NCBI RefSeq assembly: GCF_001954195.1
Contig: NZ_MBES01000057.1
Location: 51,030 to 115,029 of the forward strand
Direction of reading: 5' to 3'
DNA length: 64,000 nucleotides
Source: Mycobacterium sp. IS-1264
Lineage (GTDB): Bacteria > Actinomycetota > Actinomycetes > Mycobacteriales > Mycobacteriaceae
A model generated the notes under the pieces. That model saw only the letters and a list, made by a program, of their open reading frames with translations, searched no databases and was not told the origin of the DNA. Of this stretch, positions 15,995-26,686 are shown one piece after another. Position 1 is the first letter of the stretch. Each line of letters opens with the position of its first letter. The position numbers were made by a program, and so were the translations under genes.

Positions 15995-16450
15995 TCAGGA
16001 GATGTAGCGGACGATACTTTCGGCCACGCACGCCGGCTTGGGCGATCCATCGATCTCGACGGTGGTCGACACGATCGCCTGCACAGCACCGTTGCCGAGG
16101 TCGTCGACGCTGACCAACGAGCTCTGCGCCCGCACTCGGGAGCCGACCGGTACCGGCGCGGGGAAGCGAACCTTGTTGAGGCCGTAGTTGATCGCGAGCT
16201 TGATGCCCTTGACCGTGTACATCTGGTGCTGCAGGCGCGGCAACAGCGACAAGGTCATGAAACCGTGGGCGATGGTGCCGCCGAACGGGCCGGCGGCCGC
16301 TTTCTCCGGGTCGACGTGGATCCATTGGTGATCTCCGGTCGCGTCGGCGAACAGATTGACGTCTTTCTGGGTGATGGTCACCCAGTCGCTCTGCCCGATC
16401 GTTTCGCCCGCCGCGGCGGCGAGGTCGGCGACTGACTCGAAGGTGCGCAT
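15995..16450 (-). CDS. htdZ: R-specific enoyl-CoA hydratase HtdZ-like (MaoC hot-dog)
   Basis: The 151-residue hot-dog-fold protein has the hydratase-2 motif FADATGDHQWIHVDPEKA (about residues 35-52) with catalytic Asp and His. It continues with FGGTIAHGFMTLSLLP and the substrate-loop LNKVRFPAPVPVGSRV. It hydrates trans-2-enoyl-CoA to (R)-3-hydroxyacyl-CoA. The length equals what I recall for Rv0130 (151 residues). The ATG at 16450 follows GAGGAG. It converges on fadE1, whose product could be its substrate. Confidence 0.92.
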   Translation of the reverse strand: MRTFESVADLAAAAGETIGQSDWVTITQKDVNLFADATGDHQWIHVDPEKAAAGPFGGTIAHGFMTLSLLPRLQHQMYTVKGIKLAINYGLNKVRFPAPVPVGSRVRAQSSLVSVDDLGNGAVQAIVSTTVEIDGSPKPACVAESIVRYIS

Positions 16451-16488
16451 TCGGTGTTCTCCTCTGCTCGCGGGTAAGCATAGAACTC

Positions 16489-16986
16489 GTGAGGCTCCTA
16501 CTGATCGCCGATACCCATGTCCCGCGACGGGCTCGCGACCTGCCCGCGCGGGTGTGGGATGAGGTCGCCGACTCGGATGTGGTCGTGCACGCCGGCGACT
16601 GGGTGGTGCCCGAGCTGCTCGACGAGCTGGAAGCCAGGGCCGCCCGGCTGGTGGCATGTTGGGGCAACAACGACGGGCCCGCGTTGCGCGCGCGGTTGCC
16701 CGAACGGGCCGACGCGATGCTGGAGGGCTTGCACCTCACGGTGGTTCATGAGGCGGGCGCCGCGGCGGGACGGGAGGCGCGCATGTCGCGGCTCTATCCC
16801 GACAGCGATGTGCTGGTGTTCGGGCACAGTCACATCCCGTGGGATTCGACGACACACACGGGGTTGCGGCTGCTCAATCCCGGTTCCCCCACCGATCGGC
16901 GACGGCAACCGTTCTGCACTTACATGACCGCGAGCCTCGAGAATGGCGTGCTCACCGGCGTCGATCTCCATCGCCTCGAAAAGTAG
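16489..16986 (+). CDS. Metallophosphoesterase of the YfcE/MJ0936 family
   Basis: The 165-residue protein has all calcineurin-like metal motifs: LIADTHVP (residues about 5-12, D-x-H), VVHAGDWV (GD), CWGNNDGP (GNxD/GNND), TVVHEAG and VLVFGHSHIP (GHSH), ending in NPGSP. It is a small phosphodiesterase of unassigned substrate, active with two metal ions. The GTG at 16489 gives the expected N-terminus (MRLLLIADTH). It is divergent from htdZ with 38 bases between. Confidence 0.92.
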   Translation: MRLLLIADTHVPRRARDLPARVWDEVADSDVVVHAGDWVVPELLDELEARAARLVACWGNNDGPALRARLPERADAMLEGLHLTVVHEAGAAAGREARMSRLYPDSDVLVFGHSHIPWDSTTHTGLRLLNPGSPTDRRRQPFCTYMTASLENGVLTGVDLHRLEK

Positions 16987-17022
16987 CGGACGTCTAACTC
17001 CCGCACAGCTCGCACACATATT

Positions 17023-17041
17023 TAGCTCGGAAACAGAGCTA
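17023..17041. promoter_or_regulatory. Inverted repeat immediately upstream of the MarR gene
   Basis: TAGCTC-GGAAACA-GAGCTA has perfect 6-bp arms and a 7-base centre. It ends 2 bases before the MarR ATG at 17044. Its size and position suit a MarR dimer autoregulating the exporter operon. Confidence 0.55.
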
Positions 17042-17043
17042 TT

Positions 17044-17505
17044 ATGGACGATATGCAGACGCGCACCGACTTGGTCACCGAGGTGTTCGGCGTGGTCGGA
17101 CGACTCCGCCGGCAGCTCCGCCGATCGGCCGGTCGCGGCCTGGATTCCGGGCGGCTCACCGAGTCGCAGTCCGAGCTGTTGTGGCTCGTCGGGCGCCGAC
17201 CGGGGATCTCGGTGCGCCGCGCCGCCGCGGAGCTAGGGCTGGTACCCAACACCGCCTCAACCCTGGTCTCCAAGCTGGTGGCGAACGGGTGGCTGATCCG
17301 GACGGTGGACGAGACCGACCGGCGCGCCTGCCAGCTACGGCTCGCCGGGCCCACCCAGCAGGTCATCGACGCATCACGCGCCGCGCGGCGAGCGCTGATG
17401 GCCGAGGTGCTCGGCGAGCTGGACGACGACCAAATCGAATCCCTGACAAAGGGATTGGAGGTACTGGACACGATGACCCGACTATTGCGGGAGCGAAGCT
17501 CATGA
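17044..17505 (+). CDS. MarR-family regulator of the adjacent ABC exporter
   Basis: The 153-residue protein has a winged helix (SVRRAAAELGLVPNTASTLVSKLVANGWLIRTVDETDRRACQLRL, about residues 57-101) flanked by dimerisation helices. The DRRACQLRL wing matches MarR's DxR pattern. Its stop overlaps the ATG of the ABC ATPase gene by 4 bases (ATGA), and an inverted repeat sits just before its start. It is probably a ligand-responsive repressor of the drug or lipid exporter it precedes. Confidence 0.9.
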   Translation: MDDMQTRTDLVTEVFGVVGRLRRQLRRSAGRGLDSGRLTESQSELLWLVGRRPGISVRRAAAELGLVPNTASTLVSKLVANGWLIRTVDETDRRACQLRLAGPTQQVIDASRAARRALMAEVLGELDDDQIESLTKGLEVLDTMTRLLRERSS

Positions 17506-18317
17506 GCCTGCCGATGGCTATCGACTGCCGGCACCTGACCTACCGCTATGGCCAGTTCACCGCGGTCGACGACCTGACATTGCAAGTGCGCCCCGGCGAG
17601 ACGATGGGCCTGCTGGGGCCCAACGGCGCGGGAAAGACCACCCTGGTGCGAATGTTCACCACGCTGACCCCCATCCAGCAGGGTGAATTACGCGTCTTCG
17701 GACTGGACTCCCGCCGCCAGACCACCGATATCCGAAGCAATATCGGCTATGTGCCACAACAACTTTCGATCGAGCCGGCCTTGACGGGTCGCCAGAACGT
17801 GGAGTGGTTCGCCCGGTTGTACGGCGTTTCCCGCGCCGATCGCGCCGAGCGCGTCGAGCAGGCACTGGCCGCCATGGAGTTGCTCGACGTGGCCGACCGG
17901 CTAGCGGGGACCTACTCCGGCGGCATGGTGCGCCGGCTGGAAGTGGCCCAGGCGCTGGTGAACCGCCCGTCGCTGCTGGTGCTCGATGAGCCGACGGTCG
18001 GGCTGGACCCCATCGCCCGTGACGGCGTGTGGACGCAAGTGCAGAACATGCAGGCGCGGTTCGGCATGACCGTATTGCTCACCACCCATTACATGGAAGA
18101 GGCCGACGCGTTGTGCGATCGCGTCGCGCTGATGCATCGCGGCGTGTTGCGCGCGGTGGGTACACCCGCCGACTTGAAGGCCCAGGTGTCCAAGGTGTCG
18201 CCCGGTGCGACGCTCGAGGATGTGTTCCGGCACTACGCCGCCTCCGATCTCACGCAGGCGCCGTCCGATTTCCGCGAAATCCGGTCCAGCAGAAGGGTTG
18301 CCAGCCGTGCCAGTTGA
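17502..18317 (+). CDS. ABC transporter ATP-binding protein, DrrA-type
   Basis: The 271-residue ATPase has Walker A GPNGAGKTTL (about residues 40-49), Q-loop YVPQQLS, signature YSGGMVRRLE, Walker B LLVLDEPTVGLDP and the switch His in LLTTHYMEEAD. The C-terminus has GATLEDVFRHYA, typical of ATPases paired with ABC-2 membrane proteins (DrrA/daunorubicin-type). It overlaps both the MarR gene and the permease gene, so all three form one operon. Confidence 0.94.
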   Translation: MSLPMAIDCRHLTYRYGQFTAVDDLTLQVRPGETMGLLGPNGAGKTTLVRMFTTLTPIQQGELRVFGLDSRRQTTDIRSNIGYVPQQLSIEPALTGRQNVEWFARLYGVSRADRAERVEQALAAMELLDVADRLAGTYSGGMVRRLEVAQALVNRPSLLVLDEPTVGLDPIARDGVWTQVQNMQARFGMTVLLTTHYMEEADALCDRVALMHRGVLRAVGTPADLKAQVSKVSPGATLEDVFRHYAASDLTQAPSDFREIRSSRRVASRAS

Positions 18318-19131
18318 CCATGCCTATACGGCCCCGGCGGTCGTAATTCGCGCGCCGCGCGGATGGCAACGAGTGTGCGCGACAGCGGGCCGCATCGGGG
18401 CATTCGCCATCGTGGAAATGCAGAAGCTGCAGCACGACCGGACGGAACTTCTCACCCGCATGATCCAACCGGCGCTGTGGCTGCTGATCTTCGGTACCAC
18501 GTTCAGCAAGTTGCACGTCATCAACACCGGGTCGGTGTCCTATCTGGCCTTCCTGGCGCCCGGCATCATCGCTCAGTCGGCGCTGTTCATCTCGATCTTC
18601 TACGGCATCCAGATCATCTGGGACCGCGACGCCGGCGTGCTCGCCAAACTCATGGTGACACCGTCGCCCGCGTCGGCGCTCATCACCGGAAAGGCCTTCG
18701 CGGCCGGGGTGCGATCGGTCGCACAGGTTGTCGGCGTACTTGCGCTGGCGTATGTGATGGGTATCGGGCTGACCATGAATCCGCTGCGGGTGCTGGCGGC
18801 GATGGCGACCGTCATGCTCGGTGCCGCGTTCTTCGCCTGCCTGTCGATGACGCTGGCCGGGCTGGTTCGCAGTCGCGATCGGCTGATGGGCATCGGGCAG
18901 GCCATCACGATGCCGCTGTTCTTCGCCTCCAATGCGTTGTACCCGGTCGACGTGATGCCCGGGTGGTTGCGCGCGCTGAGCGTGGTCAACCCGTTGAGCT
19001 ACGAGGTCGACGCCCTGCGGGCCTTTTTGATCGGCACACCACTGCACCCGTTGGACATCGTCGTGTTGGCGGTGGCTGCGGTCATCGGAATTGCGACGGC
19101 CTCGACACTGTCGCGGCGCCTCGTCGCCTAG
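18307..19131 (+). CDS. ABC-2 type membrane permease, DrrB-type
   Basis: The 274-residue protein has about six membrane segments, including LTRMIQPALWLLIFGTTF, YLAFLAPGIIAQSALFISIF and MGIGQAITMPLFFASNALYP. The last matches the ABC-2 signature before the final helix, as does the motif WLRALSVVNPLSYEVDALRAFL. It partners the upstream ATPase to export a drug, glycolipid or polyketide. The GTG at 18307 lies inside the ATPase gene (11-base overlap). No accessory genes for a product are adjacent. Confidence 0.9.
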   Translation: MPVDHAYTAPAVVIRAPRGWQRVCATAGRIGAFAIVEMQKLQHDRTELLTRMIQPALWLLIFGTTFSKLHVINTGSVSYLAFLAPGIIAQSALFISIFYGIQIIWDRDAGVLAKLMVTPSPASALITGKAFAAGVRSVAQVVGVLALAYVMGIGLTMNPLRVLAAMATVMLGAAFFACLSMTLAGLVRSRDRLMGIGQAITMPLFFASNALYPVDVMPGWLRALSVVNPLSYEVDALRAFLIGTPLHPLDIVVLAVAAVIGIATASTLSRRLVA

Positions 19132-19266
19132 CGGAATGCGATAGCGCAGTTGCCATCTCATGTGAAGGCGGCGGGGTTCTTCCGATAGCCAATTGTGATC
19201 GGACCGTGACGATTTCGGGCCGACGCCCAATCGTTGCCTAACCGCGACTTCAAACTCCGGCCGTGA

Positions 19267-20346
<1,080 letters not shown>

Positions 20347-20367
20347 GAGCCGCCTGACCCCCTAGTC

Positions 20368-20413
20368 AGCATCGGCAGCAGCGCCCCGGTCAGCGCTGCT
20401 GCCGATGCTTTTT
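20368..20413 (+). terminator. Strong intrinsic terminator of fbpC
   Basis: Perfect 16-bp arms AGCATCGGCAGCAGCG (20368-20383) and CGCTGCTGCCGATGCT (20394-20409) around a 10-base loop are followed by a run of five T residues. It ends at the stop codon of the convergent DUF1275 gene. Confidence 0.93.
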
Positions 20414-21105
20414 CACTGCCCCGACTCGTCCAGCAGAGCCCGGCGATCCTGGTGGAAGTAGGTGTATCCGGTGGTCAACGCGCACACGACCGAGGCGACC
20501 ACCAGCATCAAGGTGCCGTTGACGATCAGGCTGATAGCACCGCCCACCGTCGCGCCGGCGACGAAGCTGGCGAACAGCAGGAAGTAGCCGAGCCAGTCCG
20601 ATGCGCTTCCGCCGGCGATGTGGCGTTCGATGCCCTGGCCCATCTTGACCAGCGTGCCGGTCACATAACTCAGGGGAACCGACACCTCGCCATCCTTGAC
20701 GAACGACGTGTTCAAAGCCCCAATGCCGAAGACCACCAGCATGATTGGCGCGAAATCGAGAGGATTGTCTTTCCACCCCTCATTGATGACGTCGACCACC
20801 GTGGCGGCCACCAGACTGCAGGTCGTCAGCACGGTCGGGCCGTGCGGATGCGCCACCCAGAAATGCCGCCTGCACACCGACGCGACCACCACGCCCGCCA
20901 CGAAGCACAGCATCAGCACCGCGGCGGTGATCGACAAGACCACGTCGTGGCGGAAGTACCCCAGCACGGCGCGTTGGGCGTTCCCAGTCATGAACGTCAC
21001 GAAATAGCCGGCGGAATGGGTAAAGGCCGTCGCCCCCAGCACGCCGGCCAGCCCGGCCAGCACCCACGACAACCGCGCCTCACTGTCGAAAATCTCACTC
21101 GCCAC
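20413..21105 (-). CDS. DUF1275 (YoaK-like) membrane protein
   Basis: The 230-residue protein has about six membrane helices. Typical DUF1275 sequence is seen at the start (LSWVLAGLAGVLGATAFTHSAGYFVTFMTGNAQRAVLGY), in ALNTSFVKDGEVSVPLSYVTGTLVKMGQGIE and in the last helices. The family is conserved but lacks a proven function; transport has been suggested. It lies on the same strand as mak and treS, 38 bases after mak, in the position of Rv0128, and may be read from the same transcript. Confidence 0.88.
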   Translation of the reverse strand: MASEIFDSEARLSWVLAGLAGVLGATAFTHSAGYFVTFMTGNAQRAVLGYFRHDVVLSITAAVLMLCFVAGVVVASVCRRHFWVAHPHGPTVLTTCSLVAATVVDVINEGWKDNPLDFAPIMLVVFGIGALNTSFVKDGEVSVPLSYVTGTLVKMGQGIERHIAGGSASDWLGYFLLFASFVAGATVGGAISLIVNGTLMLVVASVVCALTTGYTYFHQDRRALLDESGQ

Positions 21106-21143
21106 ACGGACATGCTTGCAGACCGCGGGCGGCGGGGCGGACG

Positions 21144-22502
21144 CTACGCAGCCGTGAGCCGCGCGATGGACCGCAGCGGGATCGGCAGCCAGCCGGGTCG
21201 ATGCCGCGCCTCATAGCCGGCCTCGTAGACCGCCTTGTCGAGTTCGTAGGCGGCCAGCAGCAAGGCCGAATCCCGCGGGTCGATGCCCGACGCGGCGGCG
21301 TAGCCGTCGCAGAACGCGGTGCGGTTGCGCTCGACCCATTCGCGGGCTCGGGCGGCCAGTTGCTTGTCCGTGTTTTTAGGGCCCTGGTCCACGAGCGGGC
21401 CGTAGGCCGCGTACTCGAACGAGCGCAAGACCCCGGCGACGTCGCGCAGTGGGGAATCGGGTGCCCGCCGCTCGTCCAGCGGCTGACCGGGCTCACCCTC
21501 GAAGTCGATCAGCAGCCAGCTCTCCGGGGTACGCAGCACCTGTCCCAGATGCAGGTCGCCGTGTATCCGCTGCACGGTGATCGCCTCGTCGGCGAGCTTG
21601 CCGAATCGCTCTTCGATCGTCGGGGCGTACTCCCGCAGTTCCGGGACGAGCGCCACAGTCGATGACAGCCGCGCCAAGACGTTGTCCAGCGGGAAATTCA
21701 CCTGCGCCGTCCCAAGACACTCCGCCAGGGTGGCGTGCACGGACGCGACGGCTTCGCCGAGCCGGTTGGACTCGCCGGCGAAATCGCCGCCGACTTCATA
21801 GGCATACAGATCGGCCTCCGCGAACAGGTCGCGCACGCTGGCGGTGGCCATCGCCCACCCCTCGGCCGCATTGGACGCGAACTCGGTGACCATGCCCAGT
21901 GGGCACGTCTGGTCACCGAACACATCCGGCGCGTCGATCTCGTAGGTGCCCAGCAGCCGGGCCACGTGCGGGTTGCCGGCCCGGCCCAGTACCCGGTTCA
22001 GTTCGATGTCGGGGTTGATGCCGCCGCTGACCCGACGGAAAACCTTGAAGATCGCGTCCCGGTCGAAGATCACGCTGGTGTTGCTCTGCTCGGCATCCGA
22101 GACGTGGGGCATCGCCTGCAGCGGGAGTTCGACGTCGGGTTCCTTGACGAACCTGAGCTCGGCGCCCGACGAGGCGCGCGCGGCCGACGAGTCGACCAGC
22201 GACAGCAGAAATTGCGGCGCGTCGGCGTCGTAGAGGGCGTCGATTCCGGTGCGGTCGTCGGCGGCGCCGATCGTGGCGACCGTGCTGTATTCGGACAGCG
22301 GCGCAAAGTCCCACCCCACGATCACCTGGTAACGCTCCGAGGAACCGTCGGCGTAGCGGGCGTCGACCAGCACCAGATCGAGGTCCTCCCGCAGCGGGAC
22401 AACCAACCCGGCCTCGGCGGAGACCAGCTCGCGGTTGCGGCCGGCGTACCAACGCTGCTGTGGCAGCCACTCAGACCAAGGCAGCTTGGCTGGCAGACTC
22501 AT
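21144..22502 (-). CDS. mak: Maltokinase (Mak)
   Basis: The enzyme phosphorylates maltose with ATP to maltose-1-phosphate, the substrate of GlgE in alpha-glucan synthesis. The 452-residue protein begins [19 protein letters not shown], a conserved cap motif of the family. The kinase-like core has HGDLHLGQ (catalytic loop) and [14 protein letters not shown] (metal-binding Asp), followed by [14 protein letters not shown]. The ATG at 22502 overlaps the treS stop by 4 bases. Producer (TreS) and consumer (Mak) of maltose are thus coupled, consistent with the known TreS-Mak complex. Confidence 0.96.
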   Translation of the reverse strand: MSLPAKLPWSEWLPQQRWYAGRNRELVSAEAGLVVPLREDLDLVLVDARYADGSSERYQVIVGWDFAPLSEYSTVATIGAADDRTGIDALYDADAPQFLLSLVDSSAARASSGAELRFVKEPDVELPLQAMPHVSDAEQSNTSVIFDRDAIFKVFRRVSGGINPDIELNRVLGRAGNPHVARLLGTYEIDAPDVFGDQTCPLGMVTEFASNAAEGWAMATASVRDLFAEADLYAYEVGGDFAGESNRLGEAVASVHATLAECLGTAQVNFPLDNVLARLSSTVALVPELREYAPTIEERFGKLADEAITVQRIHGDLHLGQVLRTPESWLLIDFEGEPGQPLDERRAPDSPLRDVAGVLRSFEYAAYGPLVDQGPKNTDKQLAARAREWVERNRTAFCDGYAAASGIDPRDSALLLAAYELDKAVYEAGYEARHRPGWLPIPLRSIARLTAA

Positions 22503-24280
22503 GCGTTCTCCTCGGAAGGGGACAGCTGGAACCAGTAGAAACCGTGTCCCGGCAGTGTGAGCAGATAGGGCAAGTGGCCGATGCGCGGGAACTCCACCTG
22601 CCCGGTCAGTTCGATGGGCGTGTGGCCGCTCCAGTGCTGCAGGCTCAGCTCGATGGGCTGCGGAAACCGCGACAGGTTGTTGACGCACAGCACGGTGTCG
22701 CCGTCGTCTCCCGCTTGGCGCACGAACGCCAGGACCGACGGGTTCGACCCGCCCAGTTCCTCGAATGTGCCGATCGCGAAGGCGGCGTGGCGGCGGCGGA
22801 CAGCCAGCATCGTGCGGGTGAAGTTGAGCAGCGAGGTCGACGTGTCGCGTTGGGCCTCCACGTTGACGGCCTGATAGCCATAGACCGAGTCCTGGCTCGG
22901 CGGCAGGTAGAGCCGACCGGGGTTGGCGGTGGAGAAGCCCGCGTTGCGGTCCGGTGTCCACTGCATCGGGGTGCGCACCCCGTCGCGATCCCCCAGCCAG
23001 ATCACGTCGCCCATGCCGATCTCGTCGCCGTAGTAGAGGACGGGCGAGCCGGGTAGCGAGAGCAGCAACGCGGTGAACAGCTCGATCTGGTTGCGGTCGT
23101 TGTCCAGCAGGGGGGCGAGCCGGCGACGAATTCCGACGTTCGCCTTCATGCGCGGATCCTTGGCGTACTCGGAGTACATGTAGTCGCGTTCTTCGTCGGT
23201 CACCATTTCGAGCGTCAGCTCGTCGTGGTTGCGCAGGAAAATCCCCCACTGGGCCAGGTCCGGGATCTCTGGCGTCTGCGCCAGGATCTCCGAGATCGGA
23301 AAACGGGATTCGCGGCGGACGGCCATGAAGATGCGCGGCATCAGCGGGAAATGAAATGCCATGTGGCATTCGTCGCCGCCGGTGCTGGGGTCGCCGAAAT
23401 ACTCCACGACATCGGCCGGCCATTGGTTGGCCTCGGCCAGCAGCACCCGGCCGGGAAACTCGTCGTCGACGACCTTGCGGACGCGCTTGAGGAACGCGTG
23501 CGTCTCGGGCAGGTTCTCGCAATTGGTGCCCTCGCGCTCGAACAGATAGGGCACGGCGTCCAGCCGAAACCCGTCGATACCGAGGTCGAGCCAGAAGCGG
23601 ATGACGTCGATCATCGCTTCCTGCACGGCGGGGTTGTCGTAGTTGAGGTCTGGCTGGTGGGAGAAGAACCGGTGCCAGTAGAACTGGCGGCGGACCGGGT
23701 CGAACGTCCAGTTCGACTCTTCGGTGTCGACGAAGATGATCCGGGCGTCCGTGTACTTCTCGCTGGTGTCGCTCCAGACGTAGTAGTCGCCGTACGGCCC
23801 GTCGGGATCGCGGCGCGACTCCTGAAACCAGGGGTGCGACTCCGAGGTGTGGTTCATCACCAGGTCGGTGATGACGCGGATGCCGCGTTGGTGGGCGGCG
23901 TCGAGCAGCGCGACGAAATCGTCGACGGTGCCGAACTCGGGTAGCACCTTGTAGAAGTCGCGGATGTCATAGCCGCCGTCGCGCAGTGGCGAGTCGTAGA
24001 ACGGCGGCAGCCAGATGCAGTCGATGCCGAGCCATTGCAGATAGTCCAGGCGGTCGATCAGCCCACGAAGATCGCCGCAGCCGTCGGCGCTGGCGTCGAA
24101 GAACGCCCGGACCAACACCTCGTAGAACACCGCATGTTTGAACCAGGTCGGATCGGCGGGCAGTACGGCGGCGTCGCCGAAATCGTCGGCGCTCGGGTGC
24201 TCGACGACGCCCCCTTCCACGTGACTGCCCCCGGCGGGATGGTGTTCGACAGCGTCTCTTGCGTCGTTCATCAATTCCAC
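22499..24280 (-). CDS. treS: Trehalose synthase TreS (GH13)
   Basis: TreS interconverts trehalose and maltose. The 593-residue GH13 protein has [17 protein letters not shown] (region I) and [11 protein letters not shown] (nucleophile Asp). The acid-base Glu lies in [11 protein letters not shown] and the transition-state Asp in FLRNHDELT. The conserved [19 protein letters not shown] start is typical of TreS. The N-terminal 40 residues are variable; an alternative ATG lies at 24271. It heads the treS-mak unit and feeds Mak. Confidence 0.96.
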   Translation of the reverse strand: MELMNDARDAVEHHPAGGSHVEGGVVEHPSADDFGDAAVLPADPTWFKHAVFYEVLVRAFFDASADGCGDLRGLIDRLDYLQWLGIDCIWLPPFYDSPLRDGGYDIRDFYKVLPEFGTVDDFVALLDAAHQRGIRVITDLVMNHTSESHPWFQESRRDPDGPYGDYYVWSDTSEKYTDARIIFVDTEESNWTFDPVRRQFYWHRFFSHQPDLNYDNPAVQEAMIDVIRFWLDLGIDGFRLDAVPYLFEREGTNCENLPETHAFLKRVRKVVDDEFPGRVLLAEANQWPADVVEYFGDPSTGGDECHMAFHFPLMPRIFMAVRRESRFPISEILAQTPEIPDLAQWGIFLRNHDELTLEMVTDEERDYMYSEYAKDPRMKANVGIRRRLAPLLDNDRNQIELFTALLLSLPGSPVLYYGDEIGMGDVIWLGDRDGVRTPMQWTPDRNAGFSTANPGRLYLPPSQDSVYGYQAVNVEAQRDTSTSLLNFTRTMLAVRRRHAAFAIGTFEELGGSNPSVLAFVRQAGDDGDTVLCVNNLSRFPQPIELSLQHWSGHTPIELTGQVEFPRIGHLPYLLTLPGHGFYWFQLSPSEENA

Positions 24281-24334
24281 GATGCCACGTGTACCCGAGG
24301 CCGGAGTTTTGGAATCACGCGGGGAAACTTCCCT

Positions 24335-24360
24335 GGCGGCAAGCGAATTAGCGTGCCGCC
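24335..24360 (-). terminator. Inverted repeat downstream of pepA
   Basis: GGCGGCA (24335-24341) and TGCCGCC (24354-24360) are perfect 7-bp arms, 20 bases after the pepA stop when read on the minus strand. No U-run follows, so it is a weak terminator candidate separating pepA from treS. Confidence 0.35.
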
Positions 24361-24380
24361 GGGCGGTATCCGCGCGGGAG

Positions 24381-25454
24381 TCAGGCCGGAGGTCCCTCCG
24401 CCAGCGTCACGTTCGCGGTGCGGTCACCGCCGTTTCCACGCAGGTGCACCACGATCGTGTCCCCCGGGTGATGGGGAACGAGCACTTCCGTCATCGCGGT
24501 GGCACCGGTGATCGGGGTGCCGTCGACACCGGTGATGACGTCGCCCGGTGCGATCCCGGCTGCCGCCGCGGGCCCACCGTTGACCACGCGTTCGACCCGT
24601 GCGCCGTTGCCACCGTTGTCCATCACGCCCAAGCCGAGGAATGCCGTCGGGCCGACGTGCACCGTGTTCGAGCCGGCGCCCGATCGGATCTGCCCGGCTA
24701 CCGCCATCGCGGTACCGATCGGAATGGCGAAGCCCTGTCCCTTGGACATCTTGTAGCTGTCGGTGGCCGCGGTGTTCATGCCGATCACCTGACCGCTGTT
24801 GTTGACCATCGGACCGCCGGAGTCGCCCGGCCGGATCGGGGCGTCGGCCTGGATCAGGCCTCCCAGCGTCTCGTCGGCGCCGGTCAACGTGTCGGTCGCC
24901 GAGACCGTCTGGTTGAGCGCGATCACCTTGCCGCTCACCGCGCTGGGCGTCCCGCCCTGGCCGCCGGCGTTGCCGAGCGCCACGACAGGATCTCCGACGG
25001 CGACCCCGCCACCGATCGCGGCGCTGGGCAGCCCACCCCCGCCGCGCAGCTGCAGGACCGCGACATCGGCGCTTCGGCTATAGCCGACCACGTCGACGCC
25101 GTAGGTTTGGCCGTTGCCCACCGCGAACGCGCTGATGTCGGTGGCGCCCGAGATCACGTGGTTGTTGGTCAGCACGACACCGCCCGGATCGATGACGATG
25201 CCGGTTCCGGCGCCGACCGCGTTGTTGTAGCCGAACTTCGTGCTGATGTCGACCACCTGCGGCCCGACCTGGCCGACTATCGCCGAGGGGTCGAGCGGTA
25301 TCAGGGGCCGGTCGGCGTACCGGTCGAGCGCGATGGACGGCCCGGACGGGGCGGCGGTCGCCGGCACCGTCGTCAGGCCCAGGCTCAGTCCGGCCACAGC
25401 CAGCACGCTGACCAGCCCTGTCCACCAGACTGGGCGGCGGTGCCCTTTGCTCAT
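24381..25454 (-). CDS. pepA: Secreted trypsin-like serine protease with PDZ domain, PepA
   Basis: This S1C/HtrA-like protease has 357 residues. The N-terminus [26 protein letters not shown] is a signal peptide ending near ATAAP. The catalytic triad is visible as TNNHVI (His), SRSADVAVL (Asp) and [10 protein letters not shown] (Ser). A C-terminal PDZ domain begins near [28 protein letters not shown]. It matches the known M. tuberculosis PepA (Mtb32A), about 355 residues. The ATG at 25454 gives this length; an upstream start would add a non-signal extension. Acts outside the cell. Confidence 0.94.
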   Translation of the reverse strand: MSKGHRRPVWWTGLVSVLAVAGLSLGLTTVPATAAPSGPSIALDRYADRPLIPLDPSAIVGQVGPQVVDISTKFGYNNAVGAGTGIVIDPGGVVLTNNHVISGATDISAFAVGNGQTYGVDVVGYSRSADVAVLQLRGGGGLPSAAIGGGVAVGDPVVALGNAGGQGGTPSAVSGKVIALNQTVSATDTLTGADETLGGLIQADAPIRPGDSGGPMVNNSGQVIGMNTAATDSYKMSKGQGFAIPIGTAMAVAGQIRSGAGSNTVHVGPTAFLGLGVMDNGGNGARVERVVNGGPAAAAGIAPGDVITGVDGTPITGATAMTEVLVPHHPGDTIVVHLRGNGGDRTANVTLAEGPPA

Positions 25455-25598
25455 CCCCGTACCTCCTGCGTCGCGGTAAGAACCAGAATCGGCCCAGGCT
25501 CCGGGTCTGGGCGGCACTAATTACTCCGTACAACCGTAGTGCAGGTTGCTATGCAGAGCATTGGCAACTCCGGGATCTTCGCCGATCTCCGAGCGCGT

Positions 25599-26051
25599 TC
25601 AGCCTGGTCGTGCCGGAGAAATGGGATGCGCGAGATGGCGGCTGACATCGCCGATCATGTCGATCATGGTCAGGTCGCGGAAGGAGAACCGCCAACGCCC
25701 GTCGACGCGTTCGAAGCGGTCGTGGTAGCGGCCGGCGACGATCGTCTGCAGCGGGGACTCGTCGGTCTGTTGCAGCACCGTGTAGTAGCTGCGGCAACTC
25801 GCGGTACCGGCCTCCTCGTCGACCTCGATGATCGGATTGGTGGTCACGTGCTTGGTTCGGGGCGTCCCATCGGCGTACAGGACGATCAGTGACTTCCAGA
25901 TCCTCAGCAGCTGGGCCGCATCGACGGTCTCCTCGGCTGCGACCCGGATGCGGGCGTGCCCGAACAGCTCGGCCGCCCCGGCCAGGTCGCCACTGTCGAT
26001 GCATTCGGCGTACCGATACAGGAGGTTGGTGATCTGGGTCTCCGCCCGCAT
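25599..26051 (-). CDS. SnoaL-like NTF2-fold protein
   Basis: The protein has 150 residues and the pattern TNLLYRYAECIDSGDLAGAAELFGHARI at the N-terminus, then RTKHVTTNPIIEVDEEAGTASCRSYYTVLQ and AGRYHDRFERVDGRWRFSFRDL. These are classic features of the SnoaL_4 / aromatic-ring dioxygenase small-subunit-like group. A catalytic role cannot be assigned. It lies between pepA and a divergent PPOX gene (46 bases) with no obvious partner. Confidence 0.85.
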   Translation of the reverse strand: MRAETQITNLLYRYAECIDSGDLAGAAELFGHARIRVAAEETVDAAQLLRIWKSLIVLYADGTPRTKHVTTNPIIEVDEEAGTASCRSYYTVLQQTDESPLQTIVAGRYHDRFERVDGRWRFSFRDLTMIDMIGDVSRHLAHPISPARPG

Positions 26052-26097
26052 GCGGCTAACCTAGCCCAGCTCCTGAGCTGACTTCTAAGCTGACGTC

Positions 26098-26523
26098 GTG
26101 GGCGAATTCGACCCTTTGGTCAGATTCACACAGTCCCCGGTAGCCCGGCTGGCCACGGTCGCGCCCGACGGCAGACCTCACCTGGTGCCGGTGGTGTTCG
26201 CCCTCGACGATGACCCCGCTGGCGACCATGGCGTCGTCTATACGGCGGTCGACGCGAAACCTAAAACGACGCAACGGCTGCGCCGATTGGCCAACATCGA
26301 AAGCAATCCACAGGTCAGCCTGCTCGTCGACCACTACGCCGACGACTGGACGCGGCTGTGGTGGGTCCGCGCCGACGGTGTGGCCGCGATTCATTCCGAC
26401 GGCCCGGTGATGCGCACGGGGTATCGGCTGCTGCGCGCGAAATACCCTCAGTACCAATCCGTTCCGCTGAACGGTGTGGTCATTGCGGTCACCGTGCGCC
26501 GCTGGGCAAGCTGGCACGCCTGA
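26098..26523 (+). CDS. PPOX-class F420-dependent oxidoreductase (TIGR03668 type, Rv0121c-like)
   Basis: The 141-residue protein has a split beta-barrel fold of the pyridoxamine oxidase type. It starts [33 protein letters not shown], a strand-turn pattern shared by F420-binding members, and continues [39 protein letters not shown], which I associate with TIGR03668. It presumably binds F420 and reduces an unknown substrate. The start is GTG at 26098. Confidence 0.88.
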   Translation: MGEFDPLVRFTQSPVARLATVAPDGRPHLVPVVFALDDDPAGDHGVVYTAVDAKPKTTQRLRRLANIESNPQVSLLVDHYADDWTRLWWVRADGVAAIHSDGPVMRTGYRLLRAKYPQYQSVPLNGVVIAVTVRRWASWHA

Positions 26524-26541
26524 GCGGGCGGCGTCGGCACG

Positions 26542-26593
26542 ACCTGCCGGTCCTGCGCGATTCGCGCCGCCAACCCGATTGTGACCGGCAGGT
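26542..26593. repeat. Perfect 11-bp inverted repeat upstream of fusA2
   Basis: ACCTGCCGGTC (26542-26552) and GACCGGCAGGT (26583-26593) flank a 30-base loop containing a GCGCGA/CGCGC sub-stem. It lies between the PPOX gene stop (26523) and the fusA2 start (26687), and could end the first transcript or fold in the fusA2 leader. Confidence 0.55.
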
Positions 26594-26686
26594 GGCCTTG
26601 TGTTGGGCGGCAGTTGGGGGAAAAGTTGCTTACGCGATAGCGACCCTGTGCCGAGCGAAGCGAGCCAGCGGAACTGGAGGAACGTC

